Shown here: positions 1 to 5,320 of the stretch, piece after piece
Layout of the letters: each line of letters begins with the position of its first letter
Numbering within the stretch: the stretch's first letter is position 1
From: Candidatus Dadabacteria bacterium UBA1144
Lineage (GTDB): Bacteria; Desulfobacterota_D; UBA1144
NCBI GenBank assembly: GCA_905181755.1
Contig: CAJIYY010000003.1
Coordinates: forward strand, 1 to 6,220
Direction of reading: 5' to 3'
DNA length: 6,220 bases
Position numbers and translations under genes: made by a program
The notes under the pieces: model-generated
Databases searched by the model: none
Seen by the model: the letters and a program-made list of their open reading frames with translations, nothing else
Told to the model about the DNA's origin: nothing

Positions 1-834
1 GCAACAGGCTATGTCATAGAATACACAGGAGAAGCAATTAGGGCCCTATCTATGGAACAAAGAATGACCATATGTAATATGTCTATAGAAGCTGGTGCAA
101 GAGCCGGAATGATAAGCCCGGACGAAACAACTATGGAGTACCTAAAGGATAAGCCCAGAATTAAATCGCTTGATAATTTAGACTCCCTAATGAAAGAATG
201 GCGAAGTCTAGCATCTGATAATGAATCTGCTTTTGATAAAACTCTTGTTTTGGACGCTGCTAAAATTGCCCCTCAAGTTAGCTGGGGTACTAGTCCCGGA
301 ATGGTAACAGGTATTAACGACAGAGTGCCAAATCCGAAAGATTTTAAAGATCCTATTAAACGAAAATCAGTTGAAGACGCATTGCAATACATGGGGCTAG
401 AACCAGATACATTAATCCAAGATATTAAGATAAATACTGTTTTTATTGGTTCTTGTACAAACGGAAGGATAGAAGACTTGGTAGCCGCAAGTAAGGTTAT
501 TGAAGGCAGTAAAGTAGCATCTAATATTAGAGCGATTGTAGTTCCAGGCTCGCAGGTAGTCAAGTATCAAGCTGAAAAACTTGGCATAGATAAAATTTTC
601 AAAGAATCAGGATTTGAATGGAGAGACTCTGGATGCAGTATGTGCCTTGCAATGAACCCCGACAAGCTTTCCCCAGGGGAAAGAGCCGCAAGCACATCTA
701 ACAGAAACTTTGAAGGTAGGCAGGGTAAAGGCGGAAGAACCCACCTAGTAAGTCCCACTATGGCAGCAGCTGCTGCAATAACGGGAAGATTTACCGATAT
801 TAGAACTTATGATATAGACTTAGGTGAGTACTAA
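1..834 (+). CDS. leuC: 3-isopropylmalate dehydratase large subunit, 5'-truncated by window edge
   Basis: Large subunit of isopropylmalate isomerase, which converts 2-isopropylmalate to 3-isopropylmalate in leucine synthesis in the cytoplasm, as a heterodimer with LeuD. The frame is open from base 1, so this is the last 277 residues of a protein usually about 470 long; by comparison with the E. coli protein the missing part is roughly the first 195 residues. The three [4Fe-4S] ligands are visible: Cys152 in GSCTNGRIEDL, and Cys212 and Cys215 in GCSMC. Their 60 and 3 residue spacing matches C347/C407/C410 of E. coli. The aconitase-family end motifs ASTSNRNFEGRQG and THLVSP are intact. The stop codon lies one base before the leuD start, so the pair is translated together. 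An internal ATG at 52 is not the true start, because conserved sequence continues upstream of it. The residues seen show no damage. Confidence 0.97.
   Translation, partial: ATGYVIEYTGEAIRALSMEQRMTICNMSIEAGARAGMISPDETTMEYLKDKPRIKSLDNLDSLMKEWRSLASDNESAFDKTLVLDAAKIAPQVSWGTSPGMVTGINDRVPNPKDFKDPIKRKSVEDALQYMGLEPDTLIQDIKINTVFIGSCTNGRIEDLVAASKVIEGSKVASNIRAIVVPGSQVVKYQAEKLGIDKIFKESGFEWRDSGCSMCLAMNPDKLSPGERAASTSNRNFEGRQGKGGRTHLVSPTMAAAAAITGRFTDIRTYDIDLGEY
822..828 (+). promoter_or_regulatory. Ribosome binding site of leuD
   Basis: AGGTGAG inside the end of leuC, 7 bases before the ATG at 836. It decides the leuD start: the GTG at 824 lies within this Shine-Dalgarno-like sequence, so ATG 836 is preferred, giving the family-typical N-terminus MEKF. 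Confidence 0.7.
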
Positions 835-835
835 A

Positions 836-1423
836 ATGGAAAAGTTTTTAACAGTTACAAGCCGTCCAGCTCCACTTGATTCATCGAATGTAGATACGGA
901 TCAAATAATCCCAAAGCAATTTCTAAAAAGAATCGAGAGAACAGGCTTTGGTGAATTTCTTTTTTTTGACTGGCGATTTAATGATGACGGCTCATTGAAT
1001 GATAAATTCATTCTAAACGATGAAAGATTTAAGGATTCTGAGATTCTCCTATCGCAAGAGAACTTCGGTTGTGGTAGCTCAAGAGAACATGCACCTTGGG
1101 CCTTAAGAGACTACGGATTTAAGGTTATTATCTCAACTTCCTTTGCTGATATTCTATTTAATAATTGCTTTAAAAACTGTATCCTTCCTATAACAGTAAG
1201 TGAAAAAGATCTTAATTATTTATTCAAATCTACACTGGAACTTGAAGACTATCAGCTCTCGGTTGACTTAGAGAATATGCTGCTAAAAGACAACAAGAAC
1301 TTTTCTTCTGAACTTACCGTTGATCCATATAGAAGAAAATGCTTACTCGAGGGGCTAGATGATATTGCCTTGACCCTCATTCATGAAGAAAAAGTTACTG
1401 CATACGAAGCTAACTTGCCCTAA
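836..1423 (+). CDS. leuD: 3-isopropylmalate dehydratase small subunit
   Basis: Small (swivel-domain) subunit of isopropylmalate isomerase, the partner of LeuC in leucine synthesis. It is 195 residues from ATG 836, close to the usual 200. The family motifs are all present: NVDTDQIIPKQFLKR near residue 20 and NFGCGSSREHAPWAL around residues 80-95, the substrate-contacting loop of the aconitase swivel domain, followed by YGFKVIISTSFADI. The C-terminal YRRKCLLEGLDDIALTL also fits. A GTG at 824 in the same frame would add four residues (MSTK) but lies in the ribosome binding site, and the E. coli protein begins MAEKF, so ATG 836 fits better. The gene follows leuC by one base. No leuB or leuA follows; rpoN comes next after 105 bases, so leuCD probably ends its operon here or is read through into rpoN. 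Confidence 0.97.
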   Translation: MEKFLTVTSRPAPLDSSNVDTDQIIPKQFLKRIERTGFGEFLFFDWRFNDDGSLNDKFILNDERFKDSEILLSQENFGCGSSREHAPWALRDYGFKVIISTSFADILFNNCFKNCILPITVSEKDLNYLFKSTLELEDYQLSVDLENMLLKDNKNFSSELTVDPYRRKCLLEGLDDIALTLIHEEKVTAYEANLP

Positions 1424-1460
1424 TATATTAAAAATACAAAACAAGACTTAAAATCTAATA

Positions 1461-1502
1461 TTCTCATTAATTGATTATTTAGGATAAAATATTTCATATA
1501 GT
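1461..1502 (+). promoter_or_regulatory. Possible promoter for the rpoN operon
   Basis: The 105-base gap between leuD and rpoN is the only sizeable space before the rpoN run. It holds two weak sigma-70-like pairs: TTGATT at 1471-1476 with CATATA at 1495-1500 (18-base spacer), or TTCTCA at 1461-1466 with TAAAAT at 1485-1490 (18-base spacer). The region is so AT-rich that such matches occur by chance. No GC-rich hairpin with a T-tract was seen after leuD, and no sigma-54 site (GG-N10-GC type) was recognised. Read-through from leuCD is an alternative. Confidence 0.22.
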
Positions 1503-1528
1503 AGTTCTAAATTATTAATGGTTTCTTC

Positions 1529-2860
1529 ATGGTAAAGATTAGTTTTAAGCAAAAGATACAACAGTCTCAAAAAAGTTATCTAAGTTTAGAGTCAAAACTT
1601 TTTATAAAATTAATAAAACTAAATATTGATGAGATAAATGATCTCTTAGAAAAAGAGTTAGGCGACAATCCTTGCTTAGAGGAAATCCCTGATCAAGAAG
1701 TAGCTTTTGAGAAGAACACTACGTATCAATCAGAAGAATTCAATAACGAGTCATTAATACAATACGAAGAGAACAACATTACACACTACTTAATTAAGCA
1801 AATTAATCATCTAAATATAACAGAAAAGGAGAAGAGAATTCTTGCGTCTCTCGCTTACTTGTTGGATGAAAAAGGCTTTTTGGCATATTCAAATAAAGAA
1901 ATAATATTAATACTCAAAAAACAAGAAGATTTAAATATTCTTGAGATAGATTTTGAAGAATTAATCTTAAGGGCCCAAAGGCTTCTTGACCCACCAGGAA
2001 TACTTGCAAGAGACATAAAAGAATCAATAAAAATACAATTAGAGTTATCAAACAACCAGGACTTCAAGGAATTCTCAAAGATTATTGACCTTCATCTTAA
2101 TGAGCTTGCCAATAAAGACTTCAAGACTATTTCAAAGTCCCTTAATCTTCATCCTTCCAAAATACGAAAATGTCTCGAAGATCTATCAGAGTTGAACATG
2201 GAACCGGCAAATATTTTTTATTCGACTAAGCAAAGCACTAAGAGCCCTGAGCCTGAGGCATACGTTCTTCTTCAGAATAATAAATTAATTATTCAATCAA
2301 ATAAAAAGATAAAGAAAATTAAAGTTTCACATTATTACAAAAAAATGTTGTCCCATAAGGGTAAATTAGAAAAAGACGTGAAAGACTACTTGAAGGAAAA
2401 AATCAACAGTGGATCTCTTCTTATAAAAACTATTATGGAAAGAGAGGAAATGTATAAGCAGGTTTTTAATTCTTTAGTAGAAGTTCAAAAGGATTACCTT
2501 ATTAAGGGTGAAAGACACCTCAAGCCTCTAAAGCTCTCTGATATTTCTACTAAGTTAGATGTACATGAATCAACTATTAGCAGAATTACAAGCAATAAAT
2601 ATATAAGTACCCCAAGAGGAATGATAAACATGAAAAGTCTCTTTAATAACAAGGCAAGTGCTAGTTCAGATGAGTCTTCTGCGGCTGTAAGAGACATTAT
2701 TCGAGAAATGGTAGAGAAAGAGAACAAGAATAGTCCTCTGACGGACGATGAAATCAGAAACAATCTAGTAAACAAAAAAATCCTAATTGCGAGAAGGACT
2801 ATTGCAAAATATAGAAACATACTTAGAATACCTTCATCTAACAAGAGGCGAAAACAATGA
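1529..2860 (+). CDS. rpoN: RNA polymerase sigma-54 factor
   Basis: Sigma-54, which directs RNA polymerase to -24/-12 promoters and needs an AAA+ activator to open them; it typically serves nitrogen, motility, envelope or stress genes. It is 443 residues, slightly shorter than E. coli RpoN (477). The core-binding domain carries DPPGILARDI (from residue 154). The DNA-binding part has the helix-turn-helix LSDISTKLDVHESTISRITS (from residue 336) followed by NKYISTPRG. The RpoN box ARRTIAKYRN (421-430; consensus ARRTVAKYRE) is near the C-terminus, followed by IPSSNKRR. Region I (residues 1-54) is recognisable by DNPCLEEI at its end, but the usual glutamine-rich MTPQLQQAI-type stretch is replaced by LSLESKLFIKLIKLN. 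No clear ribosome binding site precedes ATG 1529. A second ATG at 1518, in another frame, stops after five codons. The stop overlaps the ptsN start (ATGA). The usual neighbours lptB (before) and hpf (after) are absent. Confidence 0.96.
   Translation: MVKISFKQKIQQSQKSYLSLESKLFIKLIKLNIDEINDLLEKELGDNPCLEEIPDQEVAFEKNTTYQSEEFNNESLIQYEENNITHYLIKQINHLNITEKEKRILASLAYLLDEKGFLAYSNKEIILILKKQEDLNILEIDFEELILRAQRLLDPPGILARDIKESIKIQLELSNNQDFKEFSKIIDLHLNELANKDFKTISKSLNLHPSKIRKCLEDLSELNMEPANIFYSTKQSTKSPEPEAYVLLQNNKLIIQSNKKIKKIKVSHYYKKMLSHKGKLEKDVKDYLKEKINSGSLLIKTIMEREEMYKQVFNSLVEVQKDYLIKGERHLKPLKLSDISTKLDVHESTISRITSNKYISTPRGMINMKSLFNNKASASSDESSAAVRDIIREMVEKENKNSPLTDDEIRNNLVNKKILIARRTIAKYRNILRIPSSNKRRKQ
2843..2848 (+). 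promoter_or_regulatory. Ribosome binding site of ptsN
   Basis: AAGAGG within the end of rpoN, 8 bases before ATG 2857. It supports that start, in addition to coupling through the ATGA overlap with the rpoN stop. Confidence 0.6.
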
Positions 2861-3309
2861 ACTTGAGCACAGTCTTAACTGTAGATTTAATCTTTACTAA
2901 TCTTGATCCTCTAGAAAAGAATCAGCTTCTAGAAGAAGTAATTAATAAAATTTGCTCTGCAAGGGCTATCCTAAAAGAACCTATAGTTAAAGAGCTAATA
3001 TTAAAGCGCGAAGAATTATGTAGCACAGCACTTGATAATAATATTGCGATACCTCATGCCAAGATTCCAGGTATTGATAAAACATATATAAGCCTTGGAA
3101 TATGCAATGAGGGTACAGACTTTGGGTCAATTGATGGTCTTAAAACAAAAATTCTAATCTTTATTCTTCATCCTGAAGAAACAGGAAATAATCATCTAGA
3201 AATCTTAAAATCAGTATCTAGCCTATTTTCTGATAATGAAATAAGGAAAAAAGTTATAAAAATAGAGGACCCTAATAAATTACTAGACTTTATAAAATCC
3301 AATGAATGA
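2857..3309 (+). CDS. ptsN: PTS EIIA-Ntr-type regulatory phosphocarrier
   Basis: EIIA of the nitrogen-related phosphotransferase system (PTS-EIIA type 2 fold). Such proteins accept phosphate on a histidine from an HPr-like carrier and act by binding targets such as potassium transporters, sensor kinases or metabolic enzymes rather than by moving sugar. It is 150 residues, close to E. coli PtsN (163). The phosphorylated histidine is His67, in the motif NNIAIPHAKIPGI; the helix REELCSTAL before it and HPEETGNNHLEILKSVSSLF after it (consensus HL..L..l..lf) also fit. The gene overlaps rpoN by four bases and hprK by eight. In many proteobacteria hpf lies between rpoN and ptsN; here it does not. There is no transmembrane EIIC or EIIB partner in the window. 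A fructose-type EIIA is a less likely reading, given the rpoN linkage. Confidence 0.93.
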   Translation: MNLSTVLTVDLIFTNLDPLEKNQLLEEVINKICSARAILKEPIVKELILKREELCSTALDNNIAIPHAKIPGIDKTYISLGICNEGTDFGSIDGLKTKILIFILHPEETGNNHLEILKSVSSLFSDNEIRKKVIKIEDPNKLLDFIKSNE

Positions 3310-3772
3310 TAAATTCTTAAGCCAACATGGTGTCCTGATTAACTTGTTGAATAAAGGTCTACTAATAACTGGAAGAAGTGGCTTAGGTAAAAGTGAGTGC
3401 GCAGTTGAGCTCTTAAATAAGGGAGCCTTTTTAGTTGCTGATGACGTCGTACTCATTGAGAAAAAAGATAATATCTTAGTCGGGAAACCGCCGGAGACAA
3501 TTAGAAACTTAATTGAGATAAGAGGAATTGGAATAATAAATGTTAGAGAAATATTTGGAGAGGATTTTGCTATTAGCAGTAGTAAGATAGATTTAGTCAT
3601 AGAGTTGATTGACTTTAAGAACGACTTTGACTATGAAAGGCTTGGTTATGATGCAACATACATTAAAATTTTAGATGTAAGCATCCCACGTATGCAGATA
3701 CCTGTTAGCCCAGGAAGAAACCTTTCTACTCTTATAGAAATTGCTGTTAAAAAAACAATTTTAGAAAGTTAA
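3302..3772 (+). CDS. hprK: Short HPr kinase/phosphorylase, catalytic core only
   Basis: HprK phosphorylates and dephosphorylates a serine of HPr, or of an Ntr-type HPr, in response to energy state. This copy has 156 residues against about 310 in the two-domain form: the N-terminal domain is absent and the protein opens almost at the kinase core. Visible: His9 in QHGVLI (matches the catalytic-domain histidine), Walker A GRSGLGKS at 24-31, the acidic pair Asp47-Asp48 in VADD, and the family signature LIEIRGIGIINV around residues 70-81. YERLGYDATYIKILDV and IPVSPGRNLSTLIEIA follow. It ends there and lacks the NFRxKxMGYxA-type tail present in full-length enzymes; the bases after the stop do not encode that tail in any plus-strand frame I read. 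Eight bases overlap ptsN and there is no clear ribosome binding site, so translation is probably coupled. Short HprK proteins are usual in Alphaproteobacteria, but the signature here looks more like the long type. Confidence 0.9.
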   Translation: MNDKFLSQHGVLINLLNKGLLITGRSGLGKSECAVELLNKGAFLVADDVVLIEKKDNILVGKPPETIRNLIEIRGIGIINVREIFGEDFAISSSKIDLVIELIDFKNDFDYERLGYDATYIKILDVSIPRMQIPVSPGRNLSTLIEIAVKKTILES

Positions 3773-3784
3773 CTTTGTAATAAA

Positions 3785-3808
3785 AAATTAATCTATTAAA
3801 ATTAATTT
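3785..3808 (+). repeat. AT-only inverted repeat directly before the manX-like gene
   Basis: AAATTAAT (3785-3792) and ATTAATTT (3801-3808) are perfect reverse complements around an 8-base spacer. The right arm touches the ATG at 3809. The arms contain only A and T, so an RNA hairpin would be weak and chance is a real possibility. It fills most of the 36-base gap between hprK and manX, the longest gap within this operon, and takes the place of a ribosome binding site. Confidence 0.4.
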
Positions 3809-4204
3809 ATGTTCAACATTCTAATAATAACTCATGGAACTCTTTGCGAGGAATTAAAATCTTCACTTGAGTTTGTTCTAGGTGAAAAAATAATAAGAAA
3901 TATCTTTACTATTACTATAAATAAAGATACAAGAGATTTTGATACTTATGCAAACAGAATATCAAATTTCATAACAGAAGACCAGAAAACTATAATATTT
4001 ACTGATATGTTTGGGGGAACACCTTCGAATATAAGCCTTACATTCTTTAAAAAAGGATTAGTTGAAATAATTTCTGGAGTAAATCTTCCGATGCTAGTAA
4101 AAGCATCAACGATAGAAGAGTATGAATCTTTTGAAGAAGCAGTTAGTATAATTAAAAGTTCAGGTCAAGACAATATTATCGTTGCAGGAGATTTAAATAT
4201 TTAG
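3809..4204 (+). CDS. manX: PTS EIIA, mannose family (single domain)
   Basis: Mannose-family EIIA domain protein, 131 residues, soluble. It is phosphorylated on a histidine by HPr. Stand-alone versions next to hprK are thought to be regulatory, because no EIIB, EIIC or EIID partner accompanies them. His9 in the N-terminal ILIITHGTL is the expected phosphorylation site (His10 in E. coli ManX). The active-site aspartate region is FTDMFGGTPSN (Asp66, GGTPSN 69-74), and SGVNLPML (89-96) is the family's second diagnostic block. The length equals one EIIA domain, with no linker to an EIIB domain. The gene sits 36 bases after hprK, where rapZ often intervenes in relatives, and 3 bases before the next gene. 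No ribosome binding site was seen. The symbol is by family; the protein is not a sugar-specific transporter subunit as far as the window shows. Confidence 0.92.
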   Translation: MFNILIITHGTLCEELKSSLEFVLGEKIIRNIFTITINKDTRDFDTYANRISNFITEDQKTIIFTDMFGGTPSNISLTFFKKGLVEIISGVNLPMLVKASTIEEYESFEEAVSIIKSSGQDNIIVAGDLNI

Positions 4205-4207
4205 GCT

Positions 4208-4531
4208 ATGTCAGAATTAGATCATCAATTTGTATTAGAACAGTGGAAAAAACTTTACCTCGTGGATGCTTACGAGGATTGGGATGTCGAAGTTTCTCCA
4301 GATGTAAAACAAGACTTTGCTACAATTGCATTGTTTTTAGATTTCAAAACATCTAAATCCTCTGGAGAGGAAAAAGAAATCTTTGAAGGTATCAAGAAAG
4401 CCTCGTTAATTATTTTAGATTTCTTAGAAATTCAAATTATTGATAATCCAGAGGAAAAGAAAATCCAACTGATTAAAAAGGAATCATCAAGAGTTAGAGA
4501 CGAGAAGTTAGCAAAAGAAATCTGGGGATGA
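4208..4531 (+). CDS. Uncharacterised 107-residue protein in the PTS operon
   Basis: I do not recognise this family. It is a soluble, highly charged protein with no signal peptide and no membrane span. The N-terminal half has an aromatic and acidic segment (EQWKKLYLVDAYEDWDVEV, residues 11-29). A mixed hydrophobic stretch (ASLIILDFLEIQII) near residues 65-78 is probably helix or strand, and the tail is rich in Lys, Glu and Arg, ending KEIWG. The only histidine (position 6) is not in an HPr-like context (no GLHARPA-type motif), so it is not HPr although it occupies the slot where ptsH often lies. Coding status is supported by its fit between manX (3-base gap) and the phosphatase gene (ATGA overlap), and by the absence of any other gene in this interval. 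An AGGAG at 4186-4190 is too far upstream to serve the start normally, so coupling to manX is likely. Function is not inferable from the sequence. Confidence 0.8.
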   Translation: MSELDHQFVLEQWKKLYLVDAYEDWDVEVSPDVKQDFATIALFLDFKTSKSSGEEKEIFEGIKKASLIILDFLEIQIIDNPEEKKIQLIKKESSRVRDEKLAKEIWG

Positions 4532-5313
4532 AAAATAATCTTTCTAAATTTAAGGGGTTCATTATAGACTTAGATGGAGTTATTTATCTTGACAAAAAAC
4601 TAATCCCCTTCTCAAAACAATTCATAGATTATCTTAATTATAAGAAAAAAAAATATGTATTTTTAACAAATGATTCCTCTTTATCTCCAAATGAGTACTC
4701 AAAAATTCTATTAAAACTCGGCATTGAGTGTGAAAAAGAACAGGTAATAACTCCTATTACTAATTTCTTAGATATGATAGAAAAAAAAGAACTTGACAAC
4801 AATAGAATTATGGCTTTCTGCAGTAGGAAATTAAAAAACTATATTAGGAGGTCTAAAGTTAAAATAATCGAAGACGTATTAAAATTTAAGGATTCACAGA
4901 GCATTCTAGTATCCGGTAATATAAATTTCAACTACAAGGACCTCATGTATGCCTCCCTCTGCGTACAAAATGGTGCAAAGCTATTAACAACAAGTATAGA
5001 CGACACTTACCCCTCTGAATTGGGAAATCTTCCTGCTACAGGGGCCCTAGTTGCTGCTATAACTAAAACCTTCCCAACCTCTGTGTTTAATCTTGGTAAG
5101 CCTTCTAAGCGAATATTTAACTTGGCAAGAAATAAGTTGAATCTTAAGAAGTCTGAGATATTAACTATCGGTGACAATCTTATCACTGACATAGCAGGGT
5201 CGAACTCTGTTGGAATAGAAAGCGCACTAGTATTAACGGGAAAAACATCTAAATCAATACTTAAAGAATCTAAAATAAAACCTACCTATACGATGAATAA
5301 CCTTAAGATCTAG
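4528..5313 (+). CDS. HAD-superfamily phosphatase, NagD-like (C2 cap)
   Basis: Cytoplasmic phosphatase of the haloacid dehalogenase superfamily, NagD/4-nitrophenylphosphatase branch; members hydrolyse nucleoside monophosphates, phosphoglycolate or other small phosphates, and the substrate cannot be read here. It is 261 residues, normal for the group. Motif I is DLDGVIY with nucleophile Asp14 and acid/base Asp16. Motif II is FLTNDSS (Thr47; the family usually has TNNSS, so Asn to Asp at residue 49). The C2-type cap carries DDTYPSELGNLPATGALVAAI (about 158-178). Motif III is Lys191 in GKPSKRIF. Motif IV is GDNLITDIAGS with Asp216 and Asp221. All catalytic residues are present. The start overlaps the previous stop (ATGA), and GGGG lies just before it. 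It ends the operon and converges on ccr, the stops sharing CTAG. A run of nine A at 4645-4653 does not break the frame. Confidence 0.93.
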   Translation: MKNNLSKFKGFIIDLDGVIYLDKKLIPFSKQFIDYLNYKKKKYVFLTNDSSLSPNEYSKILLKLGIECEKEQVITPITNFLDMIEKKELDNNRIMAFCSRKLKNYIRRSKVKIIEDVLKFKDSQSILVSGNINFNYKDLMYASLCVQNGAKLLTTSIDDTYPSELGNLPATGALVAAITKTFPTSVFNLGKPSKRIFNLARNKLNLKKSEILTIGDNLITDIAGSNSVGIESALVLTGKTSKSILKESKIKPTYTMNNLKI

Positions 5314-5320
5314 AGATCTT
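5305..5320. repeat. Inverted repeat at the convergent gene ends, possible weak terminator
   Basis: AAGATCT (5305-5311) and AGATCTT (5314-5320) are perfect reverse complements separated by two bases. As RNA this would fold as a 6-pair stem (AAGATC/GATCTT) with a four-base loop on either strand. It spans both stop codons: the phosphatase stop at 5311-5313 and the ccr stop read from 5312 to 5310. On the plus strand it is followed by only a short T run. A bidirectional terminator is plausible by position, but the stem is short and AT-rich. Confidence 0.4.

Noticed and set aside
273..758. Two minus-strand open frames opposite leuC
   Set aside because: They are antisense to conserved iron-sulfur motifs of LeuC and have no supporting signal.
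824..835. GTG at 824 as an alternative leuD start adding four residues
   Set aside because: The GTG lies within the AGGTGAG ribosome binding site of ATG 836, and the conserved N-terminus starts at MEKF.
1421..1430. TAATATATTA palindrome at the leuD stop as a terminator or operator
   Set aside because: It is a 10-base AT-only palindrome with no room for a loop and is likely by chance at this composition.
1518..1535. Five-codon upstream reading frame (MVSSW) overlapping the rpoN start, as a possible translational control element
   Set aside because: It has no ribosome binding site, and such short frames are expected by chance in AT-rich leaders.
2494..2844. 116-residue minus-strand open frame opposite rpoN, with hydrophobic sequence
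   Set aside because: It lies opposite the conserved HTH and RpoN-box region, shows no family motif, and its hydrophobicity is what the complement of charged AT-rich codons gives.
4208..4531. The 107-residue protein as a diverged HPr
   Set aside because: It has no GLHARPA-type histidine motif or regulatory serine block; its only histidine is residue 6, in an unrelated context.
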